NCBI RefSeq assembly: GCF_035918155.1
Contig: NZ_CP109327.1
Coordinates: forward strand, 1,178,001-1,242,000
From: Streptomyces sp. NBC_01591
GTDB taxonomy: Bacteria > Actinomycetota > Actinomycetes > Streptomycetales > Streptomycetaceae
Length of the DNA stretch: 64,000 bases
Reading direction: 5' to 3'
This document shows positions 56,337 to 64,000 of this stretch, piece by piece. Under the pieces are notes generated by a model. It ran no database searches, was not told where the DNA came from, and worked only from the letters and a program-made list of their open reading frames with translations. Position 1 is the first letter of the stretch. Each line of letters opens with the position of its first letter. A program made the translations under genes and the position numbers.

Positions 56337-57443
56337 TCAAGGCGTGACCGGGGCGGAGCATCCGTGGGCTTTCGCCGAGCGCTCGGCGAAAGCCTTGAGT
56401 ACGGCACGTTCGTAGGCGAGGTCCGCCTTGCCTCTCGGGTACTTGCGCTCCTCCGCCCTCTCGAACGAGGGGTGCAGGATGAACAGGGCCTGTCCGCTGC
56501 GGCACTTGGCCGTCGTCCAGCTCACCCGGCCGTCAGGGTCGCGGTGGTGCGCGGGTGTCTCGGTGTTCGGTACGTCGTCATAGGACTCCTCCTCGTAGCC
56601 GAGAAACCGCTCCTGCGCATAGGGGCCGTAGTCCGCTTCGAGTTCGTAGCGTGTGCTGTTGTCGGCGTCGGCGAGCCGGCATGTTTCGTGCGGGGCGCCC
56701 GCGCGGGCGGTCTCGGTGGCGATCGCCACGCCGCGTGCGGCGGGGATGCCGGAGCAGGTTCCGTCGGCCGTGCGGAGCGGCTCGTACTCGTCCTGGTTCA
56801 CCGGCAGGCCGAGGCTGCCGATGGGCTTTCCGAGCTTGGCTCCGCAGTGCCGGGCCTTCGAGGCCTCGGCCGCCGTGGAGGTGGCGATCCTGGTGAACTG
56901 CGGTCGTTCGGCCGGGTTGTCCAGTGTCTTGTCGAGGGTTGTCTCGACGGTGACGGACAGACCCTTGGCGCTGCTTTCCCCGGTGCACTCGAGGACCAGG
57001 CTCGTGGTCGCCTTCTTGTACTCGTCGGCCCTGAAGGGGTCCGCCGCTCCGAAGCGGTCGGGGGCGGCCCCGAAGAGCCCCGTCCATCCGTGACCCACCG
57101 GCACGGCGGGCGCGGTCGGCGATCCCGCGTAGAGGGAGGGCAGCAGGGACGGTCCGACGTGTGCGGTGTCGAGGACACGGATTTCGGCGATGCCGCCGCC
57201 GTAGACGTGCACCTCGCAGCCCACCAGGCCCGCACCGCTTCTTTCGTTCTCGACCTCGACGGCTCCCGGCCCGAGGACGCCACGCACCGCGTTCCGGTCG
57301 AGCAGGCCGTCACAGGCTCCGTCGAGCGCCGACTCGTCGCTCCAGCGCTGGAAGTCGCCGTGCACCTGGAGATACCCGGCGACGACAACGGCCGCTGCGA
57401 CCAGAGCGACGACCGACCGCAGGACGATCCGCCTCACCGCCAT
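56337..57443 (-). CDS. Membrane-anchored extracytoplasmic protein, family unknown
   Basis: 368 residues with one N-terminal helix (IVLRSVVALVAAAVVVAGYLQVHG, about 5-28) and a large outside domain. Visible pattern: CDGLLDRNAVRGVLGPG, repeated Cys residues about every 60-80 positions (CEVHVY, LECTG, HCGAKLG, TCSGIP, TCRLAD, KCRSG), suggesting disulfides. The C-terminal part resembles that of the gene immediately upstream on the same strand (QALFILHPSFERAEERKY versus SDLSEYTLSEAERTKF regions), so the two look like diverged paralogues. I do not recognise a named family. Convergent with the second DUF4139 gene, one base apart. Confidence 0.75.
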   Translation of the reverse strand: MAVRRIVLRSVVALVAAAVVVAGYLQVHGDFQRWSDESALDGACDGLLDRNAVRGVLGPGAVEVENERSGAGLVGCEVHVYGGGIAEIRVLDTAHVGPSLLPSLYAGSPTAPAVPVGHGWTGLFGAAPDRFGAADPFRADEYKKATTSLVLECTGESSAKGLSVTVETTLDKTLDNPAERPQFTRIATSTAAEASKARHCGAKLGKPIGSLGLPVNQDEYEPLRTADGTCSGIPAARGVAIATETARAGAPHETCRLADADNSTRYELEADYGPYAQERFLGYEEESYDDVPNTETPAHHRDPDGRVSWTTAKCRSGQALFILHPSFERAEERKYPRGKADLAYERAVLKAFAERSAKAHGCSAPVTP

Positions 57444-58693
57444 CCCTCCACCTCTCCAAGGATCTTGGTGTCATGGCAGCGCTGCTGCCCGGGCCAGCCG
57501 TCGGGGTCGGCGAGATAGCTGTCCATCAGCTTGCGGGCGTCCTTGGAGAACTTGGTCCGCTCTGCCTCGCTGAGCGTGTACTCGCTGAGGTCGGAGGGCT
57601 CCGTGCGGACGGTGACACGGTGGTACGTGGTGCCCGCGGCGCACTCCGACCCTGCCCACAGGGCGAGTTCGTGCGACTCCGATTGGGGGATGACCTTTGT
57701 CCGCGCCCCTTCTCGGAAGGCGAAGCTGTCACCGGTACGGTGGTACGCGCCGTCGGCGGACTCGCTGAGCGGCCCGGCCCAACTCGCCGCCGAGACATTG
57801 ACGACCGCACCGTCGGGTGGAGTCGGATCGGTGCCTATCGGATCCTCGCGGTCCAGGATGGTGGCTTCGCAGACGCTCAGCAGCCGTGAGTCCTGCAGAT
57901 CGCCGCTGGCGGTCCACGTACCGGGGAAGCCCGCGCGCTTGCCGAGCCCACGGCACTTCTTCACGCCCAGGCCCGGCACGTCGATCCCTGTGACCCTCAT
58001 GTTGCCCCCGTCCGCGTCCTTGGTGACATGGGCCACATACGTGTCGATGACCCTCGTAGGCATCTTCAGCGGGGAGCCACCGCAATTCTGGGCCGCGGCG
58101 ATTCCGTTGGCGACCTGGACGGCGGTACGGAAGTCCGCGAGATACCCGGCCGGCTTCCCCTTGTCGGGAACGGGCAGATCGACAACGGCTGTGACATACA
58201 TCCCGGACACCTCGCGGACCCGGCCCTCGAGCCCGCCGGGGCACTCGGCGACGACCCACGTCCGCCCGTCCTCGCCCACCCTGCCGGTGACTCCGGGCGC
58301 CTCGTACCCCTCGTCGTCACCGCCGGGCAGGATGTCCTCGGCCCGCACCGTCGACGGCAACCGGGAGATGAGCGCGACGGCCCGCACCCGCACCGACCCA
58401 TGCCCCGGCCAGGTGAGGGAGCAATTCACCAGGGAGCGGCTTTCCTGATCGGGCTGGAGCATAGTGCCGTACTGGCTCACCTCGCCCGCAACGTCGTCGG
58501 GCACGAGGCCCCGCAGCTCCTCGTACGGCAGGAGCCCGGCACAGGCACGCTTCAACTGCGCCCGGTTCGCCACCGAATGACCGCTGCTGTCCGAACGGTC
58601 GACGCCGAAGTAGAGCACCGCCCCGGTGACCAACAACACGAGCGGCAGCCCTATGAACAGCGGCTTGCGCAACCATGACGGCACCCACCCCAC
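57434..58693 (-). CDS. Membrane-anchored extracytoplasmic protein, paralogue of its downstream neighbour
   Basis: 419 residues: a short cytoplasmic WVPSWLRKP, one helix (LFIGLPLVLLVTGAVLYFGV), and an outside region with CAGLLPYEELRGLVPDDV, NCSLTWPGHGSVRVRAVALIS, a central block NGIAAAQNCGG ... DTYVAHVTKDADGGNMRVTGIDVPGLGVKKC, and SECAAGTTYHRVTVRTEPSDLSEYTL. The layout CxxLLpxxxLRGL plus cysteine pairs recurs in the next gene, whose start lies inside this gene's end (10-base overlap), so they are translated together. GTG start after GGGAGGGGGGCTCC. Function unknown; perhaps a signalling or envelope component. Confidence 0.75.
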   Translation of the reverse strand: MGWVPSWLRKPLFIGLPLVLLVTGAVLYFGVDRSDSSGHSVANRAQLKRACAGLLPYEELRGLVPDDVAGEVSQYGTMLQPDQESRSLVNCSLTWPGHGSVRVRAVALISRLPSTVRAEDILPGGDDEGYEAPGVTGRVGEDGRTWVVAECPGGLEGRVREVSGMYVTAVVDLPVPDKGKPAGYLADFRTAVQVANGIAAAQNCGGSPLKMPTRVIDTYVAHVTKDADGGNMRVTGIDVPGLGVKKCRGLGKRAGFPGTWTASGDLQDSRLLSVCEATILDREDPIGTDPTPPDGAVVNVSAASWAGPLSESADGAYHRTGDSFAFREGARTKVIPQSESHELALWAGSECAAGTTYHRVTVRTEPSDLSEYTLSEAERTKFSKDARKLMDSYLADPDGWPGQQRCHDTKILGEVEGWR

Positions 58694-58904
58694 GGAGCCC
58701 CCCTCCCCAGCACTGCCGGCAGAATCAATTCATCACCGGCGGATCAAGGCCTGGAACCTATCAGAGCCGTACGGGCGGGCCTCCTGGCGCAGGCTGCACC
58801 GACCGCCATCCGGGCGAGCCGAACGATCGTTTCTGTGGTGATGTTCCACGCGGCGCCGGTGTGGCAGGGCCCCGGTGCCGCTCCCCGCCCGTACAACCAC
58901 CGTC

Positions 58905-59690
58905 GTGATCAACCGCTTCGTGCGGCGCGGGGTACCCGCGCTCGCCCTCGTCCCCCTGCTCCTGGCCGGGCCCGCAGTCGTCCGACCCGACCACGCGGCG
59001 GCGGACTCCGCGCCACGCGCCCGCACCCCTGTCCAACTGCTCGCTCTCAACGACCTGCACGGCAACCTCCTCCCCGTGGACGGCGCGGCCGGACGCATCA
59101 CCCACCGCGGCCCGGCGATCCAGGCCGGCGGGCTCGCCCAGATGGCCACGCTCCTCGACGAGGCCCGCGCAGGCCGTCCCAACACCCTCACCGTCGGCGC
59201 CGGCGACATGATCGGCGGCAGCCCGCTGCTCTCCGCGCTCTTTCACGACGAGCCGACGGTCGACGCACTCGAAGAGCTCGGCCTCGGCATCACCTCCGTC
59301 GGCAACCACGAGTTCGACGAGGGCCCCGCCGAACTCCGGCGGATGGTCGACGGCGGCTGCCATCCGGAGGACGGCTGCGTTTCCCCGACGCGCCGTACGA
59401 CGGCGCGGACTTCGCCTATCTCGCCGCCGACGTGACCGAACGCGGCAGTACGACCCCGCTGTTGAAGCCGTACACCGTCAAGACCCTGCCGAACGGGCAG
59501 CGGATCGGTTTCATCGGCCTGGTCACCAAGGACACCCCCAGCGCCATCAACGCCGCCATGATCCGGAATGTCGAATTCCACGACGAACTACCAACCATCG
59601 AGCGGTACTCGCGGGAGCTGACCCGGCAGGGCGTGCGCGCCCAGGTCGTCCTCGTCCACGAGGGCGAGGCGGTCTCCGGTGAGGCCAGCG
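58905..59690 (+). pseudogene. Frameshifted and 3'-truncated 5'-nucleotidase-family gene
   Basis: Begins with a signal peptide (VPALALVPLLLAGPAVV, cut near AAADS) and the metallophosphatase motifs LLALNDLHGNLLPVDG, VGAGDMIGGSPL and VGNHEFDEGPAEL of secreted 5'-nucleotidases. At about 59380 the frame breaks after DGC: restoring one base gives FPDAPYDGADFAYLAADVTERG and a continuing catalytic domain (IGFIGLVTKDTP). Near 59690 this stops at EASANCDDET and the sequence becomes the antisense of another gene. The nucleotidase C-terminal domain and the last metal ligands are missing. A GTG at 58875 in the same frame is an alternative start. Confidence 0.75.
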
Positions 59691-59865
59691 CGAACTGCGA
59701 CGACGAGACGGACCCGTCGTCCTTCTCGCGCAGGACGAACGCGGCCCCGACGGCCGTAGCGGCGGTCGCGGCGGCAAGGCCGCCGATGAGGAGTGCGCGC
59801 CGGGACACGCCGCCCGTGCCGCTGTCGGACGTGGGCGGGGGATCCGATGGGCCGAGAGGCTCCAC
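59690..59865 (-). pseudogene. 5' fragment of a gene with a twin-arginine signal peptide
   Basis: On the minus strand, from GTG 59865, the sequence reads EPLGPSDPPPTSDSGTGG followed by SRRALLIGGLAAATAATAVGAAF, a twin-arginine/signal-anchor segment, then LREKDDGSVSSSQ. Shortly afterwards it runs into antisense nucleotidase sequence, so its 3' part is gone. It could be the membrane-anchor part of a secreted oxidoreductase or kinase-like protein. Because the neighbouring nucleotidase lost its 3' end at the same point, one deletion between two converging genes explains both. Confidence 0.55.
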
Positions 59866-59970
59866 CAGGCCCTACTCGAATCCGCCAAGAACCAATGGTG
59901 AGTTCACGTACGGAATTGAACCATGATCCCGGGCGGTGGGCCCTTGAGAGTCCCTGACGCATGGAACGCG

Positions 59971-59990
59971 GCCGGGGGGTAACCCCCGGC
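59971..59990 (+). terminator. Stable GC hairpin with a GTAA loop
   Basis: GCCGGGGG and CCCCCGGC form a perfect 8-bp stem closed by GTAA (a GNRA-type tetraloop). It lies in the 297-base stretch between the truncated twin-arginine gene and the serine hydrolase and could stop read-through or sit in the hydrolase leader. The remainder of the stretch shows no gene. Confidence 0.4.
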
Positions 59991-60162
59991 ACCGCCCTGA
60001 GGAGAGCGCATCGGCACGTCAGGGGGAAAGCCGGATGGGCCGATCCCCCCTCCGCTGGTGGGATGGTCGCCGACCACCGGCTCCGGGGGCGAAGCAGCCG
60101 CGGGCCACAGCCTGAGCGGTCCCTGAGCGCGCAGGCAACCCGAACAGGAAAGGGATTTCACC

Positions 60163-61329
60163 ATGCATGTCTTAGGAAGGCGCCGGCGGGGCCTGCTCGT
60201 CCTGACCAGCCTGGCCGCGGTCCTCCTCACCGCATCGGCCGGGCCGGCGGCAGCGAAGCCGCAGCAGGCCGATCCGCTCCAGCAGCAGGTGGACGCGATC
60301 CACGACACCGGGGCCGTCGGTGTGTTCGCCGAGGTGACGTCACCGGACACACGTGACAGTGCGCGCGCCGGGACGGCCGAGATGGGCACCAGGAAGCCGA
60401 TACCACGGAACGGCAGGTTCCGGATCGGCAGCGCCACCAAGACCTTCACCGCCACGGTCGTGCTGCAACTCGTCAGCGAGGGGCGAATGTCCCTGGAGGA
60501 CACCGTCGAGCAGTGGCTGCCGGGAGTGGTCCAGGGCAACGACAACGACGGCAGTCGGATCACCGTGCGGCAGCTGCTGCAGCACACCAGCGGCATCCGT
60601 GACGTCCTGCCGGAGATACCCGCGTTGAACAGCGCGGACGGCTATCGGGCCGAGCGGTTCCGCACCTACAGCCCCGCGGAGTTGGTGGGGCTGGCGATGC
60701 AGCACCCTCCCCACTTCTCCCCGGGCGCCGGCTGGTCGTACTCCAACACCAACTACATTCTCGCCGCGATGATCATCCACGAGGTCACCGGCCGGAGTTG
60801 GGCACAGGAGGTGAAGGACCGGATCATCCGCCCGCTGGGCCTGAGGCACACCAGTACGCCCGGCGCCTTCCCGTCCATCCTGGGCCCGCACGCCCAGGCC
60901 TACGCCGTGTTCGGCACCGACACCAGCATCGACGTCACGGAGCTCAATTCGAGTATGGCCGTCGGCTCCGGCTCGATCATCAGCACCACGCACGACCTGA
61001 GCCGGTTCTACACCGCACTACTCGGCGGCCGTCTGCTGGCTCCGGCGCAGCTCGACGAGATGACGACCACCAAGCCCGCGCCCGAGCTGGGCGTGAGGTA
61101 TGGACTCGGTCTGGGCGAGATCCCGTTGTCCTGTGGCGGCAGCTACTTCGGCCACCCGGGCGAACTGCTCGGCTATCGCACCTGGGGCGGCGTCACCCGA
61201 GACGGTACCCGGACCGCCTTGGTGTACGTCACCAGTGACGGCGGCCAGGACACCCGGCAGGCCATGAGCACACTCGTGGACCAGGAACTGTGCCGGACCC
61301 ACTCCTGGATGAATGAGTCCAAGAGGTGA
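60163..61329 (+). CDS. Secreted class-C beta-lactamase-family serine hydrolase (DD-carboxypeptidase type)
   Basis: 388 residues. Sec signal peptide (RRRRGLLVLTSLAAVLLTASAGPAAA, cut near residue 31). Active-site motif 1 is Ser90-Ala-Thr-Lys93 (RIGSATKTFTATVVLQL), motif 2 Tyr193-Ser-Asn195 (WSYSNTNYILAAMII), motif 3 is in the HPGELLGYRTWGG region (HxG form). This is the alkyl-/D-Ala-D-Ala carboxypeptidase branch of the class-C beta-lactamase superfamily; it may trim peptidoglycan peptides or cleave another amide/ester. True beta-lactamase activity is not implied. ATG 60163 has GGAAAGG eight bases upstream. Apparently monocistronic. Confidence 0.88.
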   Translation: MHVLGRRRRGLLVLTSLAAVLLTASAGPAAAKPQQADPLQQQVDAIHDTGAVGVFAEVTSPDTRDSARAGTAEMGTRKPIPRNGRFRIGSATKTFTATVVLQLVSEGRMSLEDTVEQWLPGVVQGNDNDGSRITVRQLLQHTSGIRDVLPEIPALNSADGYRAERFRTYSPAELVGLAMQHPPHFSPGAGWSYSNTNYILAAMIIHEVTGRSWAQEVKDRIIRPLGLRHTSTPGAFPSILGPHAQAYAVFGTDTSIDVTELNSSMAVGSGSIISTTHDLSRFYTALLGGRLLAPAQLDEMTTTKPAPELGVRYGLGLGEIPLSCGGSYFGHPGELLGYRTWGGVTRDGTRTALVYVTSDGGQDTRQAMSTLVDQELCRTHSWMNESKR

Positions 61330-61333
61330 CGTC

Positions 61334-61348
61334 ACGGTCAGTGACCGT
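61334..61348. repeat. Perfect 7-1-7 palindrome ACGGTCA-G-TGACCGT
   Basis: Lies five bases after the serine hydrolase stop. Too short for an efficient terminator by itself; it looks more like a regulator half-site pair or a remnant of a lost promoter region. No gene starting from it was found. Confidence 0.4.
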
Positions 61349-61390
61349 AGGCGATCAGGGGTCGCTCGACGGGTTGGCCGGTCTTGTCGT

Positions 61391-61563
61391 TCAGGCGGTG
61401 ATCGTCTGTCCTGGGTGGAGCAGCGCCGACATCACCGCGACGGTGACCCGGTCCACCCTGGGATCGTGCGCTTCTTCGAACCGTTGGGCCATCCAGTCCC
61501 GGAATTCCGTGTCAGGGGTGCGCGCGAACACCTCGGCGAAGCGGTGGAAAGCGGCCGGCGTCC
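61391..61563 (-). pseudogene. Possible C-terminal remnant of an unidentified protein
   Basis: On the minus strand the frame ending at TGA 61391-61393 reads TPAAFHRFAEVFARTPDTEF and then RDWMAQRFEEAHDPRVDRVTVAVMSALLHPG, a helical, protein-like sequence with no start codon or ribosome-binding site of its own. It begins directly after the kinase stop. The composition resembles the C-terminal part of actinobacterial MerR-type regulators, but I cannot assign it. It may be a leftover of a deleted gene or simply a fortuitous open frame. Confidence 0.35.
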
Positions 61564-61576
61564 GGTGCCGCCCGGG

Positions 61577-63820
61577 TCAGCCCGACTTCGGCGGCTTCTG
61601 CGCGTCGAAGGCGAAGAGAGTGTTCTTGGCCGCGGCCACGATCACTGCGCGCCCCGCGACGGTCACGCGCGGGCTTGCGCCCTGCTCGCCCGTCAAACCA
61701 TCGGCCTGCGGGTCTGTTGTCCACAGGGGTTTGCCATCGTACGACGACAGCGCGACCACCCGGCCGGTGGCCGAGCTGAAATACAGCGCGCCGGCTCCTG
61801 CCACGGGACCCGACGCGCCCTCCACGCCCATCTGCCGGGACCACTTCTTCCGGCCGGTCGTGGGGTCGAGCGCCGTGACGAGACCGGTCTGCCTGCTCAC
61901 GTAGAGGGTGCCGTCCGCCATGCCGGGCGTCCCCGCGTATGTCTTGGCCAGTCGGGAGTACGTGACCTTCCGCGAGGCCGGGTCGACCCGCGCCACCCCG
62001 TCGTAGCCGGCCAGCGCCGTTCCCTCCATGTGTCCCTGAAGGAGTACGAGCCTGCCGTTTGCGACGCCCATCGGCACGGCGGGGCCGTTGACCGCGATGG
62101 GCCTGCCCAGTGTCCCCGAGGCGCGGTCGACCGTGTACAGGGTGGGGTGGCGCACCTCTGAGGCATCCACCTCCACATCCGTCGCACACATCGCGAAGAG
62201 CTGCGGGCCCACCGGGACGGGACCGCACTGGGTGCCCGGGGGGAACGGCGTCTTCCACGCAACCCTACCGCTGTGCGCGTCCCGGGCCTCGAAGCGGGAG
62301 TTGGAAGCGTCGACCGTCACAACGGCGGAGCCGACCACAATGGCGTCCTGAGTCCGACCCGTGACGGCCTTCGACTGGGCGCCGGACGGCACGGACCACA
62401 GCTCCCGGCCATTGTTCGCGTCGATGGCCACCACCTCACTGGGAGGGTCCTGCGGGGCGTCCTGGGCTGCGAAGCGGTAACCGAGCACCGTGTCGTCGGT
62501 GGCGCCCACCAGGTGCATGCCCTGGACGGGGACGCCCGGACTCTTCGCCGTCCACACCCGCGAGCCGTCCAAGGCCCTGATACGGGTCGCTACAACACCG
62601 CCGCCCCCGCAGAACAGCGCGTCGCCGCGCGCGACGCAACGCAGCTCGTCGGGGATGTCCTCGCTACCGCCCAGCACAGTCTTGCGCCACGGTCCGAAGC
62701 CGTCCGGAAGTGCGGCACCCGGCGCCGCAACGCTGGTGCCCTGGTCGCCGCCGCTGTTTCCCCCAAAGCCGCCCGTCTTCAGCGCGGTGACTCCCCCGCC
62801 GATCGCTGCCACCGCGACCGCGGCCGCGAGCACGGGACGCCATCGGCCACGCAGACGGCGGCCGATGGGGGTGCCAGTGCTTCCTGTATCGGGACCGGCC
62901 GGGGCGGTGGTCGGGGCAGTCGGCGCCGGGGTGGCCCGCATCGCGAAGTGATGCTGGGTGATCATGTCGCGGGTTCGGCCCGCGCCAGCCCCGTTCGCGT
63001 CGGTCCCGCCGAGGTCGGCAGGCAGGTCCCGCAGCAGCACGAGGAGTTCGTCCGCCGAGGGGCGCCCCTTGGGCTCCTTGTCCAGGCACGACTCGACGAC
63101 CGCGCGCAAAGCCACCGGCACGGCACCCAGCGACGGCTCCTCGTGCACCACCTGATACGCCGTCATGTATGGGCTGTCCGCGTCGAAGGGCCCGTGGCCC
63201 GTCGCTGCGTACACCAGCAGCGTTCCCAGGGAGAAGACATCGGACCGCGGCCCCACACCACGCGGCGCCTGCAACTGCTCCGGCGACATGAAGGGCGGCG
63301 TACCGATGACCCGTCCTGTCATCGTCAGCGTCTGCTGGTCCACGGCGCGCGAAATGCCGAAGTCGATGACGCGTGGGCCCTCGGGCGAGAGCACGACATT
63401 CGAGGGCTTCAGGTCACGGTGGACGACCCCCACCCGGTGGATGTCGCGCAGCGCCTCCGCCAGCCCGATGGCGAGCCTCCTCAGCTCCGCTCCGTTCAGC
63501 GGGCCCTTCGTCGCGATGTGCTGGGCGAGCGTGTGCCCCTCGATATAGGTCGTCGCCATCCACGGCTGCTCGGCCTCAGGAGCAGCGTCGACCACGGCGG
63601 CGGTGAACGCGCCGCTCACCCTCCTCGCCGCTGCCACCTCCTGCCGGAAACGGATGCGGAACTCGTCGTCCCCCGCGAACTGCTGGTGGATCAGTTTGAT
63701 CGCGACAGGTCGCCCCGAACTCGTACGGGCCAGAAAGACCGTGCCCATACCACCCGAGCCGAGCCGCGCCTCAAGCGGATAACCGCCGATCTCTGCTGGA
63801 TCACCTCCGCGCAGCGACAC
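61577..63820 (-). CDS. Membrane Ser/Thr protein kinase with extracellular PQQ-like beta-propeller
   Basis: 747 residues. Cytoplasmic Hanks-type kinase (about 10-265): glycine loop LGSGGMGTVFLAR, Lys42 in VAIKL, catalytic loop VHRDLKPSNV, DFG motif with the activation loop DQQTLTMTGRVIGTPPFMSPEQ. A Pro/Ala-rich juxtamembrane region, one membrane helix (WRPVLAAAVAVAAIGGGVTAL, near 360-380), then an outside region with five or more PQQ-type repeats (DGSRVWTAK, NGRELWSVPSG, SGRVAWKTPFP, TGRKKWSRQMG, DGKPLWTTD). The propeller is the probable sensor or adhesion platform. GTG 63820 begins the conserved N-terminus; the frame is open to 63916 but has no kinase-like sequence there. Confidence 0.9.
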   Translation of the reverse strand: MSLRGGDPAEIGGYPLEARLGSGGMGTVFLARTSSGRPVAIKLIHQQFAGDDEFRIRFRQEVAAARRVSGAFTAAVVDAAPEAEQPWMATTYIEGHTLAQHIATKGPLNGAELRRLAIGLAEALRDIHRVGVVHRDLKPSNVVLSPEGPRVIDFGISRAVDQQTLTMTGRVIGTPPFMSPEQLQAPRGVGPRSDVFSLGTLLVYAATGHGPFDADSPYMTAYQVVHEEPSLGAVPVALRAVVESCLDKEPKGRPSADELLVLLRDLPADLGGTDANGAGAGRTRDMITQHHFAMRATPAPTAPTTAPAGPDTGSTGTPIGRRLRGRWRPVLAAAVAVAAIGGGVTALKTGGFGGNSGGDQGTSVAAPGAALPDGFGPWRKTVLGGSEDIPDELRCVARGDALFCGGGGVVATRIRALDGSRVWTAKSPGVPVQGMHLVGATDDTVLGYRFAAQDAPQDPPSEVVAIDANNGRELWSVPSGAQSKAVTGRTQDAIVVGSAVVTVDASNSRFEARDAHSGRVAWKTPFPPGTQCGPVPVGPQLFAMCATDVEVDASEVRHPTLYTVDRASGTLGRPIAVNGPAVPMGVANGRLVLLQGHMEGTALAGYDGVARVDPASRKVTYSRLAKTYAGTPGMADGTLYVSRQTGLVTALDPTTGRKKWSRQMGVEGASGPVAGAGALYFSSATGRVVALSSYDGKPLWTTDPQADGLTGEQGASPRVTVAGRAVIVAAAKNTLFAFDAQKPPKSG

Positions 63821-63963
63821 TCTTCCCGACCTCCCGTCCCCCGTGCACCTCTGCCACCACGGGCCTGCGTACCTGTCCTGCACACAAACTAGCCGCAGGG
63901 CAGTACGGCAGAGCAAAGCGGGTGACGAACAAGGAGCCCAGGGCTGCTCCCGTGCCGCACACG

Positions 63964-64000
63964 ACGAAGCCCCGCCAAGAGGAGCATGGCGGGGCTTCGT
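63964..64000. terminator. Strong intrinsic terminator at the window edge
   Basis: ACGAAGCCCCGCCA (63964-63977) and TGGCGGGGCTTCGT (63987-64000) form a perfect 14-bp stem with a 9-base loop. It probably ends a leftward transcript from beyond the window and separates it from the kinase promoter. The right arm reaches the last base, so the stem may continue outside. Confidence 0.8.

Noticed and set aside
1..64000. CRISPR arrays, tRNA/rRNA genes, insertion sequences, integrases
   Set aside because: No regularly spaced repeats, cloverleaf-like segments with CCA-type ends, transposase motifs or flanking inverted/direct repeats were seen; the only long inverted repeat is explained by shared protein modules.

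Overview
This is a very GC-rich, gene-dense actinobacterial chromosome segment, almost certainly from a Streptomyces. Signs of this are the GTG/TTG starts, frequent 4-bp start/stop overlaps, probable leaderless promoters, IdeR/DmdR-type iron boxes, a GlnR-type box beside an nnaR-like gene, twin-arginine cell-wall hydrolases and an uroporphyrinogen-III-synthase/winged-helix regulator. No tRNA, rRNA, CRISPR array, insertion sequence or phage was recognised.

Layout. 0-8 kb: the tail of a possible flavin-type enzyme, a DedA membrane protein, a histidine kinase/response regulator pair, a permease-peptidase deletion chimera, a geranylgeranyl-reductase-family flavoenzyme, a LysR effector domain without a DNA-binding domain facing a DUF5997 gene, and a nucleoside deaminase. 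8-12.3 kb: an intact MFS transporter, then a graveyard of truncated genes (amidohydrolase, MFS, PucR-type regulator, aldehyde dehydrogenase, second amidohydrolase). 12.3-22.3 kb: assimilatory nitrate/nitrite reduction. A leftward operon encodes nitrate reductase, a flavin electron-transfer protein, NirB, NirD and NarK. The divergent unit encodes NnaR and a sirohydrochlorin chelatase, whose product is the cofactor of NirB. 22-31 kb: a YciO-family protein, divergent M23 and GH25 cell-wall hydrolases whose 3' ends form a 328-bp inverted repeat with one mismatch, a HelD/HelR-type helicase, a DUF1345 membrane protein, a YdeP-type molybdoenzyme and a frameshifted pseudogene.

31.5-52.7 kb: a catechol siderophore cluster. 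A long leftward operon (binding protein, two permeases, ATPase, 3,321-residue NRPS, MFS exporter), a short leftward operon (aryl carrier protein, siderophore-interacting reductase) and a rightward operon (dhbA-dhbC-dhbE-dhbB) each have an iron box. DhbA/B/C make 2,3-dihydroxybenzoate, DhbE loads it on the free-standing carrier protein, and the NRPS adds two residues, each followed by an epimerase. The NRPS ends in an extra condensation domain with no thioesterase, so the product and its release are open questions.

52.7-64 kb: two tandem DUF4139 genes, two related membrane-anchored proteins of unknown function, a frameshifted and truncated 5'-nucleotidase abutting a truncated twin-arginine gene, a secreted class-C serine hydrolase and a Ser/Thr kinase with a PQQ-type propeller.

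A recurring theme is deletion scars at 3.7, 9.7, 10.1, 11.04, 12.26 and 59.7 kb, where neighbouring genes have lost facing ends. All functions are inferred from reading the sequence; no database search was run.
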